Assembly: GCF_009827595.1 (NCBI RefSeq)
Contig: NZ_WTYT01000002.1
Span: forward strand, 62,001-126,000
Origin: Altericroceibacterium endophyticum
GTDB taxonomy: Bacteria; Pseudomonadota; Alphaproteobacteria; Sphingomonadales; Sphingomonadaceae
Length of the DNA stretch: 64,000 nucleotides
Direction of reading: 5' to 3'
Shown here: one piece after another, positions 9,383 through 18,811 of the stretch
How positions within the stretch are numbered: the first letter of the stretch is position 1
Layout: every line of letters starts with the position of its first letter
Notes under the pieces: model-generated
What the model was told of the DNA's origin: nothing
What the model saw: only the letters and a program-made list of their open reading frames with translations
Database searches by the model: none
Position numbers and translations under genes: made by a program

Positions 9383-9419
9383 CCGGGAACGGCAGATCAA
9401 AGCAGCCGCAGGTTCCCGG
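9383..9419. other. Inverted repeat between convergent genes
   Basis: CCGGGAAC and GTTCCCGG form perfect 8-bp arms around 21 bases, in the 206-base gap between the convergent extensin-like and FixJ-like genes. It has no T-run. It may be a weak bidirectional terminator; nothing else is recognisable in this gap. Confidence 0.35.
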
Positions 9420-9437
9420 AGGGGGCACTGTCAGCCC

Positions 9438-10199
9438 TCACCCTATGCGACGAAGATCCTGCATATCCTCTTTTGTATCCGTATCTTCTTCATGGGCTGA
9501 AGGCAGCTCTGCTTCCAGCCACAGACGAACCGCCTTAGCCGCGTGATCGGCCCCCAGCTTATCCATCATATTCGCCCGGTGGATTTCCACAGTGCGCGGG
9601 CTGATACTGAGATGTCTGGCGATTAATTTGTTGGAGCAACCACTGGCCAGCCAATCGAGCACTTCCTTTTCACGCTTGCTCAATTGCGCGATACGCTGCC
9701 TTGCCTCAATCAGCTTGCGGCGGGCACTCAGATGCGCCTCCGCCTCTTCCATCAATTGGTCCAGAATTGCTGCGAATTGTTCACGCCGCAGCGGCAGTTG
9801 AAGATAATACAGCGCCCCGCCCTTGATCGCATCGACGACGCTTTCAAGGTTCGGCTCCCGCGCGGCAATAACGACCGGAAGAAAGATCTCCGCCCGTTCC
9901 AATTGCCTGAAAAGCGCATCGACATCGCCGCCAAGCATGTCTTCGCATATCAGGATAAGTCCACTTTGCGGGCGACTGAGACAAAGCTCTTCGCAATCCG
10001 CATAGACTTCTGCGTGGGATCCGAGCGAATAAGCCAGCCTTGCATGTTCAGCGCGGCTCCGGCTGTCGCTATCGACGAAGTGGATGGTTGGGTTCTGCAT
10101 CATGGCGGCAAGATTGCCGCGCTTTTCCAAACCCGTCAGGTCTTCTGACATCCGTTTCGGATGCGTTAGCGACACCCTTTTTGCTTTTTTCCCTGACAT
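9438..10199 (-). CDS. FixJ/LuxR-type regulator with degenerate receiver
   Basis: A 253-residue protein with a receiver-like domain (about 36-155) and a C-terminal LuxR helix-turn-helix (about 182-240; LSKREKEVLDWLASGCSNKLIA, RTVEIHRANMMDKL). The DNA-binding half looks fully functional. The receiver keeps one or two N-terminal acids (VDSDS), but the phospho-acceptor position aligned to FixJ VLDVRMPG reads LICEDMLGG, with Cys85 for Asp. The Thr and Lys switch residues are also replaced (VVIAAREP; YLQLPL). It is therefore probably phosphorylation-independent. The ATG at 10199 has GGGGAG just upstream; starts at 10103 or 10100 would give a shorter FixJ-like N terminus. No kinase gene is nearby. 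Confidence 0.85.
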   Translation of the reverse strand: MSGKKAKRVSLTHPKRMSEDLTGLEKRGNLAAMMQNPTIHFVDSDSRSRAEHARLAYSLGSHAEVYADCEELCLSRPQSGLILICEDMLGGDVDALFRQLERAEIFLPVVIAAREPNLESVVDAIKGGALYYLQLPLRREQFAAILDQLMEEAEAHLSARRKLIEARQRIAQLSKREKEVLDWLASGCSNKLIARHLSISPRTVEIHRANMMDKLGADHAAKAVRLWLEAELPSAHEEDTDTKEDMQDLRRIG

Positions 10200-10295
10200 A
10201 GTGCTCCCCAATAGATCCATTCTGAACGCATTCAGGAACTAAAGGAAATTGCGGAGTAAATAACTCAGGGTAATTATCTAAGCACAGTTACCTAA

Positions 10296-11045
10296 CTAAC
10301 CATCCGCTCTATCGAAAGAGAAGTTAGGTAGACCATCGAAGGCGCTACGAAGTGCTTCGCTCCAACTGGAAGATATTAAAGAGAAATACGGATCAGTTGC
10401 TTCGATTCGCTGTTCATACGCCGGTTCATATTTGTCTTTTTCAATTACCAGCAGGTCCAGCGGCAGGCCGACAGAGAGGTTGGCCTTCAGCGTGGAATCG
10501 AAACTGACCATGAGCAGCTTCACTGCATCTTCAAAATTCATCTCGCGATTATAAGCGCGAATGATGATCGGCCGGCCATATTTCGTTTCACCAATCTGAA
10601 AGAAAGGCGTGTCGAGACTGGCTTCGATGAAATTTCCCTCGGGATAGATCATGAACAAGCGCGGTTCCATGCCCTTGATCTGGCCAGCCAGAATCATGGA
10701 TGCGGTGAAGCGCCCCTCCCCAGACTGACCATTCTTGGACTGTGTTTCCCGTACCGTCTGGCGCAGGGTCCGCCCGACTTCGGCTGCCACCTGAAACATG
10801 GTCGGCAGTTCCATCAGCGAGTTCTGGCGGTCTTCCGGCGCCTTCGTCCGTTCCTCAAGCTGGCTGATCACTGATTGAGTGGTCGCCAGATTACCCGCTG
10901 TCATCAGCGAAATAATCCGCTCCCCCGGTACGTTCCAGTGGGTCATTTTCTGAAAAACGGAAATATTGTCGACCCCGGAATTGGTCCGGGTATCGCTCAT
11001 GAGTACCAGCCCGCGGTCGAGCATCATCCCAACGCAATAGGTCAT
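10296..11045 (-). CDS. Anbu-type proteasome-related peptidase
   Basis: A 249-residue member of the Anbu (bacterial proteasome homologue, BPH) family of N-terminal nucleophile hydrolases. The start MTYCVGMMLDRGLVLMSDTRTN matches the family, with Thr2 as probable nucleophile after Met removal and Asp in SDTRTN. The tail SFDSTLKANLSVGLPLDLLVIE is also typical. Anbu assembles into large rings, but its substrates are unsettled. It is the last gene of a four-gene minus-strand operon with a transglutaminase-like protein, an alpha-E protein and a circularly permuted ATP-grasp protein, a combination known from genomic surveys and suggested to make and cleave peptide-like conjugates. Confidence 0.93.
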   Translation of the reverse strand: MTYCVGMMLDRGLVLMSDTRTNSGVDNISVFQKMTHWNVPGERIISLMTAGNLATTQSVISQLEERTKAPEDRQNSLMELPTMFQVAAEVGRTLRQTVRETQSKNGQSGEGRFTASMILAGQIKGMEPRLFMIYPEGNFIEASLDTPFFQIGETKYGRPIIIRAYNREMNFEDAVKLLMVSFDSTLKANLSVGLPLDLLVIEKDKYEPAYEQRIEATDPYFSLISSSWSEALRSAFDGLPNFSFDRADG

Positions 11046-11088
11046 AATTCGTCCTGCTTATACTTATCAGGGTGCGTTCAATCGCACC

Positions 11089-11904
11089 TTATTGTTCGGG
11101 GGTCTGTTGTTCCACTGCAAGATTGACCGTCAAATCTTCGGCCGTTGCACCAAAACTGATCCCAGTGATCGGCGCCGCATCGTGGTAATCGCGTCCCGTC
11201 GCGACCCGTACATAGCGGGGATCGGGGCTAATACCATTGGAAATATCGAACCCGACCCATCCCAGATTCTGCACATGGGCCTCGGCCCAGGCATGGGTAG
11301 CTTCCTGATGGATCCGGTCGTCCATCATCAGATATCCGCTGACATAACGCGCGGGGATGTCGAGCGAGCGGGCCGCTGCGATAAAGATATGCGCGTGGTC
11401 CTGACACACACCACTGCCCGCGATAACGGCTTCTTCGGCTGTCGTGTCAACCTGCGTCGTGCCGGTTTCATACTTCACCTGATCGCGAATGGCGGATGAC
11501 AGATTATGCAGTGTTTCCACCATGCCGTTTTCGCTGCGCTCGACCGAACTGATCAATTGCTTGATCTTCGGCCCCGCCTTGGTGAGTGGCGTCTCACCCA
11601 GAAATGCCCATAGCGGCATATGGCCGGAATGGTGGCCGATAAGACCGGCCTTATCCTCGGTATTGACCAGCCCTTCGCAGCTGACGACGACCTGCTCCGC
11701 CCCTTCATCCACCGAAATCAGGACCACCGTATTGAAGTTCTGATCTTCATAGACCAGCTCTTCACGGGCGCCTTCATAACGCATCGTCCACTCCAGGATT
11801 TCCTGACCCTGCGTGCTTTTTGGCGTTAACCGCAGGCGCTGCAATCCATGGGAGACAGGAGCAGCAAAGCGGTAGCGGGTGGAATGGTGGACAGCGAGGC
11901 GCAT
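11089..11904 (-). CDS. Transglutaminase-like family protein
   Basis: A 271-residue cytoplasmic protein with an N-terminal bacterial transglutaminase-like domain (VHHSTRYRFAAPVSHGLQRL) and a papain-like core. The catalytic triad is visible: Cys in GSGVCQDHAH, His in THAWAEAH and Asp in GFDISNG. Such proteins act as cysteine peptidases or amidases. It follows the alpha-E gene by 11 bases and precedes the Anbu gene by 43 bases, so the three are probably co-translated. No signal peptide is present. Confidence 0.93.
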   Translation of the reverse strand: MRLAVHHSTRYRFAAPVSHGLQRLRLTPKSTQGQEILEWTMRYEGAREELVYEDQNFNTVVLISVDEGAEQVVVSCEGLVNTEDKAGLIGHHSGHMPLWAFLGETPLTKAGPKIKQLISSVERSENGMVETLHNLSSAIRDQVKYETGTTQVDTTAEEAVIAGSGVCQDHAHIFIAAARSLDIPARYVSGYLMMDDRIHQEATHAWAEAHVQNLGWVGFDISNGISPDPRYVRVATGRDYHDAAPITGISFGATAEDLTVNLAVEQQTPEQ

Positions 11905-11915
11905 GGATAATCTCT

Positions 11916-12863
11916 TCAGGAATTGAAGCGGTATTCCTCCGCAATTGATTGGGCGAGGGCCTGATTGGATGAGATGAACTCCAGCAGGAATTCATGCAGG
12001 CCACGATCGAAGATATCCTCCACCGTCTTGCCCGTCAGGCGCAGATCGGCTTCGCGCAGCAACGCGTTTGCAGCGGTTTCGGACCCGTGCATCCGCGAAA
12101 GGATGGCCAGATTTTCGCGCAATTCGGCATAGCAGAATGCCAGACTACGCGGGAAACGGTCATCCAGAATGAGGAAGTCCGCAATCGAGCGTGCGTCCAT
12201 CCGGCCGGCATTCAGCCAGCGATAGGCGCGTTCACCCGATAGTGAACGCAGCACATTGTCCCACTGTCCGCTATCCAGCGCAGTGCCGACATGAGCCAGC
12301 GAAGGCAGCAGCAGATAGTATTTCACGTCGAGAATACGTGCCGAATTATCCGCCCGTTCGATGAAGGTCCCGGCGCGGGCGAAACAATAAATCTCGTTAC
12401 GCATCATGGAACCATGGGTGGCGCCGCGTGCCAGCGTCGATTCACGGCGAACCACCGACAGGACTGTGCCCAGATTGGCTTCCCGCAAGGGCCGGCGCAG
12501 CATTTCGGTCAGCGTCATCCAGCCTTCATTAATCGCTTCCCACACTTCTGCGGTGAGCGATGAACGACATGCCCGGGCGTTGGTCCGCGCTTTTTCAAAC
12601 ATCGCCAGCACGCTGAGCGGGTTATTCTTGGACCGCACGACAAAATCGCAGACATGCGCGCCCGAATAATCGTCATAATGCTCCTCATAAGACGATTTCA
12701 GGCCGAGCGTGCTGACGACAGAGCGCCATTCTTCATTCGCTGCTTCGGCCCCGCGGGTGAGGGTCATCCGGTGGCCAGCCTCCATCAAGCGGGCAGTGTT
12801 CTCCGCCCGCTCGAGATAGCGATACATCCAGAAAATTCCGTTGGCGGTCCGTCCGAGCATCAT
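11916..12863 (-). CDS. Alpha-E domain protein
   Basis: A 315-residue, almost entirely helical protein of the alpha-E family. The N terminus MLGRTANGIFWMYRYLERAENTARLM is diagnostic (positions 2-27). Conserved segments include LRESTLARG-type and FIERADNSARILDVKYY. The biochemical role is unknown; the family always travels with circularly permuted ATP-grasp and transglutaminase-like partners, as here. GGAGATAGA precedes the ATG. The gap to the ATP-grasp gene upstream is 13 bases. Confidence 0.92.
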   Translation of the reverse strand: MMLGRTANGIFWMYRYLERAENTARLMEAGHRMTLTRGAEAANEEWRSVVSTLGLKSSYEEHYDDYSGAHVCDFVVRSKNNPLSVLAMFEKARTNARACRSSLTAEVWEAINEGWMTLTEMLRRPLREANLGTVLSVVRRESTLARGATHGSMMRNEIYCFARAGTFIERADNSARILDVKYYLLLPSLAHVGTALDSGQWDNVLRSLSGERAYRWLNAGRMDARSIADFLILDDRFPRSLAFCYAELRENLAILSRMHGSETAANALLREADLRLTGKTVEDIFDRGLHEFLLEFISSNQALAQSIAEEYRFNS

Positions 12864-12876
12864 TCTATCTCCGCCA

Positions 12877-14301
12877 TCAATCGTCCAAGACCCAGCTATC
12901 CTTGGTCCCGCCGCCCTGGCTCGAATTCACAACCAGAGACCCCTTCTTCATCGCCACGCGAGTGAGCCCGCCGGGCGTGATGTCGATCCCCTTGGGGGAC
13001 ATCAAGACGAAGGGGCGCAAATCGACATGGCGCGGGGCCAGTCCCTTGCGGGTGAAGATCGGACAAGTGGACAGGGCCAGTGTCGGCTGGGCAATGTAAT
13101 TTTCGGGCTTCGCTTCCAGCTTGGCGCGAAAGGCGCGGATTTCCTTCTTGGAGGAGGTCGGCCCGATCAGCATGCCGTAGCCGCCCGATCCGTGGACTTC
13201 CTTCACCACCAGCTCTTCCAGATTGTCGAGCACATATTTCAGGCTGTCCGGATCGGCGCAGCGATGCGTTTCAACATTGGGCAGCAACGGTTTTTCGCCC
13301 GTATAGAACTCGACGATTTCCGGCATGAAGGAATAGATCGCCTTATCATCAGCCACCCCGGTCCCCGGCGCATTGGCGATGGTGATCTTGCCCGCACGGT
13401 AGACATCCATGATCCCCGGAACGCCCAGAACACTGTCAGGGTTGAAAGTGAGCGGGTCCAGAAAATCATCGTCAACACGGCGATAAAGCACATCGATCGG
13501 TTTGAAACCGCGTGTCGTCCTCATCTGTACGCGGCCATCCACTACGCGCAGATCGCTGCCCTCGACCAGCTCGGCGCCCATCTGGTCAGCCAGAAAGGCA
13601 TGCTCAAAATAGGCCGAATTGTAGATCCCCGGAGTCAGCACCGCGACGGTCGGATGTTCTCCGGCACAAGCCGGGGCGCAGGCTGCGAGGCTGGTAGCAA
13701 GACGGCGGGGGTAATTCGACACCGGCTGAACCTTCACCCGGCTGAACAATTCGGGGAACATCGCCATCATGGTTTCGCGGTTTTCGAGCATATAGCTCAC
13801 CCCGCTGGGCGTGCGCGCATTGTCTTCCAGCACCATGAACTCGTCCGTTCCGGTGCGGACCAGATCGATGCCGACAATATGATTGTAAATGCCCCCAGGC
13901 GGCGTGAAGCCCACCATCTGCGACAGCCACGCGGTGTTGCTGCGAAACAAACGCTCCGGCAAGCGGCCTGAACGGATGATTTCCTGACGGTGATAGAGAT
14001 CATGCATGAACGCATTCAGGGCATGAACACGTTGCTCAATCCCGCGGGACAGACGGCGCCACTCGCCGCCACCAATAATCCGCGGAACGATATCAAATGG
14101 AATCAGGCGCTCTTCTGCGTCTTCCTGGCCATAAACATTGAATGTTATGCCCGTTCGGCGAAACAGGCTCTCAGCCTCAAAACTCTTTCGTCGCATCCAG
14201 CTGCCGTCCTGTTCGGACAGCCAATCGTGATATCCCTTGTAGGCTGGTCGGATGGTTCCATCCGGCCCACTCATCTCATCGAAATTCGCTGGTTCGCTCA
14301 T
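12877..14301 (-). CDS. Circularly permuted type 2 ATP-grasp protein
   Basis: A 474-residue protein of the circularly permuted ATP-grasp type 2 family, predicted to form peptide or amide bonds with ATP. Recognisable parts are the IPFDIVPRIIGGGEWRRLSRG and QRVHALNAFMHDLYH segments, YNHIVGIDLVRTGTDEFMVLEDN, VLYRRVDDDFLDPL, the VVKEVHGSGGYGM nucleotide-binding stretch and the HVDLRPFV tail. AAGGGGG lies before the ATG. It is the first gene of the operon ending in Anbu. The upstream 70 bases are AT-rich and probably hold the promoter. Confidence 0.93.
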   Translation of the reverse strand: MSEPANFDEMSGPDGTIRPAYKGYHDWLSEQDGSWMRRKSFEAESLFRRTGITFNVYGQEDAEERLIPFDIVPRIIGGGEWRRLSRGIEQRVHALNAFMHDLYHRQEIIRSGRLPERLFRSNTAWLSQMVGFTPPGGIYNHIVGIDLVRTGTDEFMVLEDNARTPSGVSYMLENRETMMAMFPELFSRVKVQPVSNYPRRLATSLAACAPACAGEHPTVAVLTPGIYNSAYFEHAFLADQMGAELVEGSDLRVVDGRVQMRTTRGFKPIDVLYRRVDDDFLDPLTFNPDSVLGVPGIMDVYRAGKITIANAPGTGVADDKAIYSFMPEIVEFYTGEKPLLPNVETHRCADPDSLKYVLDNLEELVVKEVHGSGGYGMLIGPTSSKKEIRAFRAKLEAKPENYIAQPTLALSTCPIFTRKGLAPRHVDLRPFVLMSPKGIDITPGGLTRVAMKKGSLVVNSSQGGGTKDSWVLDD

Positions 14302-14371
14302 AGACCCCCTTATTGCAGCGCAGCATATTCATATAACAGCTGTGCTGCCAAGCCTTATTAATCATAAAGCG

Positions 14372-15214
14372 TCAGCAGGCATCAAGTTCCCTTAAAATCA
14401 TCAGGATAGACTCTTCTGAATAGGCAAAACCCAGATGTGTGCAGCGTAAACTGATCGAACGATCACGCTCACCGCGGCGGCCACAGGAACTTCGCGGCGA
14501 TACGATGCCGTCCCGCGGACTCCACAAAGCGACTGTTTCAACCGGGGGTTTTTCCGGAAGATATGCTTCTACCGGCGGTGCATCGACAGAATGGCCAGTC
14601 ACCAGATGATAGAGCCGCCACGCATTATTGGCATGCGGATCACCGGAAAAGGGCGAGCCCATCGTCACCACCTTGCGCACCGCCTCTGGATGTCGCTTGG
14701 CGATTTCACGCGCAAAAATGCCGCCGAGGCTCCAGCCGATCAGCACGACCTCCTGACCATATCGCGCGCGTAATTGCTGCACGCGCTCAGAGAGGAGCTC
14801 AAAATTCTCATCCGTGGGGCCGAAATTGAAGCCCAGCCCCCAACGCTTCACCGTGTGCCCTGCTTTTTCGAGCTGCCGCGCCATGTAACGCATGCGGACC
14901 GGATGGGTGGCAAATCCAGGCAGCAGCATCACCACTTGCGGATTTTCGGAGTGCGCGACCGGGATTTCACGCTGCACACGGCGAAATGGTTCGGCAAAGA
15001 CCGCCAATTCACCCATCAGATATTTTGCCTTCGGCCCGCGTACATCCCGCGGCCGGCGATGGCCGAGCAAAGCAAGACGTTTGCCAACCGCATCGCCAAA
15101 TGCCTGCAAGGGCGCCGCATCAAAAGGGCTGCGTTGAATTACACTGGTGAGGTTCATAGCCGCCGTCTGTAACAGAAATGACTTATTCCACCATGAACGC
15201 ATGAAGGTGGTCAT
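14372..15214 (-). CDS. Alpha/beta hydrolase
   Basis: A 280-residue predicted esterase or lipase-like hydrolase. The nucleophile elbow GWSLGG gives the serine; the oxyanion region is VVMLLPGFATHP, and Asp in LWSPRDGIVSP with His in RCTHLGFAYSEES complete a plausible triad. The usual HG motif is replaced by PGFATHP. Start choice is uncertain: ATG at 15214 is used, while ATG at 15157 would drop 19 residues. It is separated from the upstream lipoprotein gene by a terminator, so it has its own promoter. Substrate unknown. Confidence 0.8.
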   Translation of the reverse strand: MTTFMRSWWNKSFLLQTAAMNLTSVIQRSPFDAAPLQAFGDAVGKRLALLGHRRPRDVRGPKAKYLMGELAVFAEPFRRVQREIPVAHSENPQVVMLLPGFATHPVRMRYMARQLEKAGHTVKRWGLGFNFGPTDENFELLSERVQQLRARYGQEVVLIGWSLGGIFAREIAKRHPEAVRKVVTMGSPFSGDPHANNAWRLYHLVTGHSVDAPPVEAYLPEKPPVETVALWSPRDGIVSPRSSCGRRGERDRSISLRCTHLGFAYSEESILMILRELDAC

Positions 15215-15230
15215 ATTTCCAACCCATATG

Positions 15231-15258
15231 AAAAAGGGCGACCAATTGGCCGCCCCTT
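15231..15258 (-). terminator. Rho-independent terminator of the DUF3617-like gene
   Basis: On the minus strand GGGCGGCC, loop AATT, GGTCGCCC (one G-U pair) is followed directly by five T. It lies 48 bases past the stop of the lipoprotein gene and just before the next gene on that strand. Confidence 0.85.
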
Positions 15259-15273
15259 CCCTGTGTTCTGATT

Positions 15274-15307
15274 GACAGTAACTGGCCTGCCTGCGGCCAG
15301 TATTGTC
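15274..15307 (-). other. Second hairpin at the end of the DUF3617-like gene
   Basis: ACTGGCC and GGCCAGT form perfect 7-bp arms, extended by GACA/TGTC after small internal loops. It touches the stop codon at 15306-15308 and precedes the U-tailed terminator, so it may stabilise the mRNA 3' end. Confidence 0.45.
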
Positions 15308-15854
15308 AGCTGCAATCGCCGAGGCGTTCGCTTTCCATTTTCATTTTCATGAAGACTTGCGATTCATCCGGCATTCCGGGGACCTTCTGCCGCAGCTCCA
15401 TCACCAGAGTGGAACCATCTTCGCGCATTGTGCCGTCGAACTTCACATTGCCGCTGGTGCCCTGCACATCGTTGCAGGTCATATCAGCAGAGATTTTATC
15501 GTCCGAAGCGTTGAAGCTGTTGAAGGTGCAGTCGCCTTCCGCAATTTCCTCCAGAAACCCTTCAAAACCTTTGTCCGCTTCCTCAGGCGTCAGGCAAAAG
15601 CTGTTTTTCATGCCGGATGCTTCCTCGAAAACCGATTGCAGCTGCTTGGCCTGCGCATCGGGCATCCCGGGAATTTCGAAATCCATCATTTCCATGGAGG
15701 TCTTATATTCACCCGGAGCGGGGTGAATGAGATTTTCGGCCTGACGCGCCACGTCTTCCTGAGAAACCGGGCCATCGCCTTCTTCTGGTTCAGAGGAGCA
15801 GGCGGCCAGCATCAGTGCGGCGCCCAGCGGCAAAATGGCGAGTGTCTTCAACAT
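15306..15854 (-). CDS. DUF3617-like lipoprotein
   Basis: A 182-residue exported lipoprotein. The signal peptide ends LMLAAC with lipidation Cys19, and an acidic stretch SSEPEEGDG follows. The pattern [18 protein letters not shown], a paired-cysteine region ([21 protein letters not shown]) and a final Cys resemble the DUF3617 family common in Sphingomonadales. Function unknown; the cysteines could form disulfides in the periplasm. It is divergent from uvrB and closed by its own terminator. Confidence 0.82.
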   Translation of the reverse strand: MLKTLAILPLGAALMLAACSSEPEEGDGPVSQEDVARQAENLIHPAPGEYKTSMEMMDFEIPGMPDAQAKQLQSVFEEASGMKNSFCLTPEEADKGFEGFLEEIAEGDCTFNSFNASDDKISADMTCNDVQGTSGNVKFDGTMREDGSTLVMELRQKVPGMPDESQVFMKMKMESERLGDCS

Positions 15855-16046
15855 AAATCATCCTCTGACATAGTGAGTGACCTGCCAGATGGCCGGTTCA
15901 GACACCACTCTTACCAAGCCCTTTTCGCCCTGCCAACTTCCACGACAGTCGCTCCATCCGCCAACTTGCTGTCAGAGCGCAATTATACCCGCGCTATCTC
16001 GCGTGAAGCATTGCGCGGCGCAGCGAATGTCCCCATATGTTCCGCC

Positions 16047-18233
16047 ATGGCCGAACTCGTTATCCGCCGCGGGCTGGAAGAACCAGACACATCCGGCAAC
16101 TTCACCCCCCATAAGCCCAACCGTCCTGAAAAGACGCAGGGTGGCAAGCCTTTCAAGCTGGTTTCCGAATATCAACCCGCAGGCGATCAGCCGACCGCCA
16201 TTTCGGAATTGGTGGCCGGCGCGCGTGACGAAGAGAATACGCAGGTGCTGCTGGGCGTGACCGGCTCAGGCAAAACCTTCACCATGGCCAAGGTGATCGA
16301 GGAATTGCAGCGCCCGGCGCTGATCCTCGCGCCCAACAAGATCCTCGCGGCCCAGCTTTACGGCGAATTCAAGAGCTTCTTCCCTGAAAACGCGGTGGAA
16401 TATTTCGTATCCTATTACGACTATTACCAGCCCGAAGCCTATGTTCCGCGCTCCGACACCTATATCGAGAAGGAAAGCTCCACCAATGAAGCGATCGACC
16501 GGATGCGCCATTCGGCCACCCGCGCTTTGCTGGAACGCGATGATGTGATCATCGTCGCCTCGGTTTCCTGCCTTTACGGTATCGGGTCGGTGGAAACCTA
16601 TTCGGCGATGATCTTCGACCTGAAGAAAGATCAGAGCGTTGATCAGCGGGAAATCATCCGCAAACTCGTGGCACTGCAATATAAGCGCAACGATGCCGGT
16701 TTCGCGCGGGGCAATTTCCGCGTTCGGGGCGACAATCTGGAAATCTTCCCCAGCCATTATGAAGATGCCGCCTGGCGCGTATCCTTCTTCGGTGACGACA
16801 TTGAAGAGATCAGCGAATTCGACCCGTTGACGGGCAAGAAGGGCGCCAGTCTCGACAAGATCCGCATCTATGCCAATTCGCATTATGTAACCCCCGGCCC
16901 GACCATGAAGCAGGCCAGCGAGGCGATCCGCTTCGAGCTTCAGGAACGGCTGAAGGAATTGCACGAGGCCGGCATGTTACTGGAGGCGCAAAGGCTGGAA
17001 CAGCGGACCAATTTCGATCTCGAAATGATTGCCGCAACCGGTTCCTGCGCCGGAATCGAGAATTATTCCCGCTTCCTGACCGGCCGGATGCCGGGCGAAC
17101 CGCCGCCAACCCTGTTTGAATATCTGCCCGAAAATGCGCTGCTCTTCGTCGATGAAAGCCACCAGACCGTGCCGCAGATCGGCGCGATGTCGAAGGGTGA
17201 CCACCGGCGCAAGATCACGCTGGCGGAATATGGTTTCCGCCTGCCCAGTTGTATCGACAACCGCCCGCTGCGCTTCAATGAATGGGACGCGATGCGGCCT
17301 CAGACCTTTACCGTTTCCGCCACGCCCGGATCATGGGAAATGGAGGAGACCGGCGGCGTCTTTGCCGAACAGGTTATTCGCCCGACCGGCCTGATCGATC
17401 CGCCCGTGGAAATCCGCCCGGTGGAGGATCAGGTTCAGGATTGCATCAATGAGTGCAAGGAGAACGCGGCCAAGGGCTATCGCACGCTGGTCACCACCCT
17501 GACCAAACGGATGTCCGAAGACCTCACCGAATTCATGCATGAAGCGGGTGTCCGCGTGCGCTACATGCATTCGGATGTCGAAACGCTGGAGCGGATCGAG
17601 CTGATCCGCGACCTGCGCATGGGCGTTTACGACGTGCTGATCGGCATCAATCTGCTGCGCGAAGGGCTCGACATTCCAGAATGCGGGCTGGTCTGCATTC
17701 TGGATGCGGACAAGGAAGGCTTCCTGCGCAGTGAAACCTCGCTGATCCAGACAATCGGCCGCGCCGCGCGTAATGTCGATGGCCACGTGATCCTCTATGC
17801 CGACCGCATCACGGGCAGTATGGAGCGCGCCATGGCGGAGACCGACCGCCGCCGGGAAAAACAGCGCGCCTATAATGAGGAGCACGGCATCACGCCGCAG
17901 ACCATCAAGCGCGATATTGCCGATATCGTCGCCCATACCGCCGCCGGTGATGGCGTCACGGTGGATCTGGAAGATGGAGAGACCAACAATCTGGTCGGCC
18001 ACAATCTGCGCGCCTATATCGAAGATCTCGAAGGACGGATGCGCAAGGCCGCGGCTGATCTCGAATTTGAAGAAGCAGGGCGTCTGCGTGACGAGATTCG
18101 CCGGCTTGAGAATGAGGAACTGGGTCTGCCCGATGGCGACAAGAAGGCGCCGCAGGTCGGGCGCAGCAATGAAGGCAAGCCCGGCACGCGCAAGACGCGC
18201 TATGGCAAGACGCAAAGGAAGTGGAAGAAGTGA
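16047..18233 (+). CDS. uvrB: UvrABC system subunit B
   Basis: Helicase-like damage-verification subunit of nucleotide excision repair, partner of UvrA and UvrC. It has 728 residues. Visible features: Walker [10 protein letters not shown] (near residue 70), the beta-hairpin region [12 protein letters not shown], the DESHQT Walker B box, the [12 protein letters not shown] and [13 protein letters not shown] helicase motifs, QTIGRAARN, and a C-terminal UVR motif ([23 protein letters not shown]). The tail after residue 690 is basic. Start chosen at ATG 16047 (MAELVIRRG); the open frame runs back to 15303, but that part overlaps the divergent lipoprotein and resembles nothing. Its stop overlaps the next gene as GTGA. 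Confidence 0.97.
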   Translation: MAELVIRRGLEEPDTSGNFTPHKPNRPEKTQGGKPFKLVSEYQPAGDQPTAISELVAGARDEENTQVLLGVTGSGKTFTMAKVIEELQRPALILAPNKILAAQLYGEFKSFFPENAVEYFVSYYDYYQPEAYVPRSDTYIEKESSTNEAIDRMRHSATRALLERDDVIIVASVSCLYGIGSVETYSAMIFDLKKDQSVDQREIIRKLVALQYKRNDAGFARGNFRVRGDNLEIFPSHYEDAAWRVSFFGDDIEEISEFDPLTGKKGASLDKIRIYANSHYVTPGPTMKQASEAIRFELQERLKELHEAGMLLEAQRLEQRTNFDLEMIAATGSCAGIENYSRFLTGRMPGEPPPTLFEYLPENALLFVDESHQTVPQIGAMSKGDHRRKITLAEYGFRLPSCIDNRPLRFNEWDAMRPQTFTVSATPGSWEMEETGGVFAEQVIRPTGLIDPPVEIRPVEDQVQDCINECKENAAKGYRTLVTTLTKRMSEDLTEFMHEAGVRVRYMHSDVETLERIELIRDLRMGVYDVLIGINLLREGLDIPECGLVCILDADKEGFLRSETSLIQTIGRAARNVDGHVILYADRITGSMERAMAETDRRREKQRAYNEEHGITPQTIKRDIADIVAHTAAGDGVTVDLEDGETNNLVGHNLRAYIEDLEGRMRKAAADLEFEEAGRLRDEIRRLENEELGLPDGDKKAPQVGRSNEGKPGTRKTRYGKTQRKWKK

Positions 18234-18811
18234 AACGCGCCGCCATTCTGGCCGTATTGGCACTCGCCGCTTGTGGCCGGCAGGATAACGCCCCGCTTCA
18301 GGCGCAGCGCATATCGCTGGAAAAAAGCGGCGCACCGACGGAGGAACCGCTGGCCTCCCCGGACACGGATAATTCCCGCTGGCGCGTTGCCGATGATGGC
18401 CGTGCGATCCATTTCGGCGCGCCCGATGGCGATCCGATGCTAACGCTGGCCTGCCGATTGAAAGAAACACCACCGCAATTGGTGATCATCCGACATATTG
18501 CCGCGCAGCCGGGCCAGAAGGCGCTGATGCCCGTGATCGGCAATGGCATGATTTCCCGCTTCAAAGTCGATGCTTCGCTGAATGAAGGGGAATGGCGCTG
18601 GGAAGGCAGCTTCCCCGCAACCGATCCAGATCTGGACGTCTTCACCGGACGGCGCGATCTGGAAGCGACGCTTCCGGGCGGCGGTTCGCTCTATATTGGC
18701 GGAAGTCCGCTGCCGGGTGAATTCGTGACATGGTGCCGCATGGGCGGCCGCGTGCTGGCGCTGGAGGAAAAGGAAGCGGAAAAAGACGCTAGCGAGACGC
18801 CCGATCCGTAA
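18230..18811 (+). CDS. Small lipoprotein coupled to uvrB
   Basis: A 193-residue predicted lipoprotein ([18 protein letters not shown], lipidation Cys15). I do not recognise the family. The mature part contains alternating strand-like segments ([35 protein letters not shown]) and an acidic end ([14 protein letters not shown]). I chose GTG at 18230 because it overlaps the uvrB stop as GTGA and starts the signal peptide cleanly; GTG at 18221 is an alternative. It is translationally coupled to uvrB although the functions seem unrelated. The last 23 bases overlap the convergent DsbD-like gene. Confidence 0.78.
   Translation: MKRAAILAVLALAACGRQDNAPLQAQRISLEKSGAPTEEPLASPDTDNSRWRVADDGRAIHFGAPDGDPMLTLACRLKETPPQLVIIRHIAAQPGQKALMPVIGNGMISRFKVDASLNEGEWRWEGSFPATDPDLDVFTGRRDLEATLPGGGSLYIGGSPLPGEFVTWCRMGGRVLALEEKEAEKDASETPDP

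Noticed and set aside
9269-9538. 89-residue plus-strand ORF with a signal-like start
   Set aside because: The start has no ribosome-binding site, the ORF runs 100 bases into the convergent FixJ-like gene and it matches no family. It remains possible but is not supported.
15303-16046. N-terminal 248 residues of the long frame that includes uvrB
   Set aside because: They are antisense to the DUF3617-like lipoprotein, and the UvrB family starts at MAELVIRRG-like sequence near 16047.
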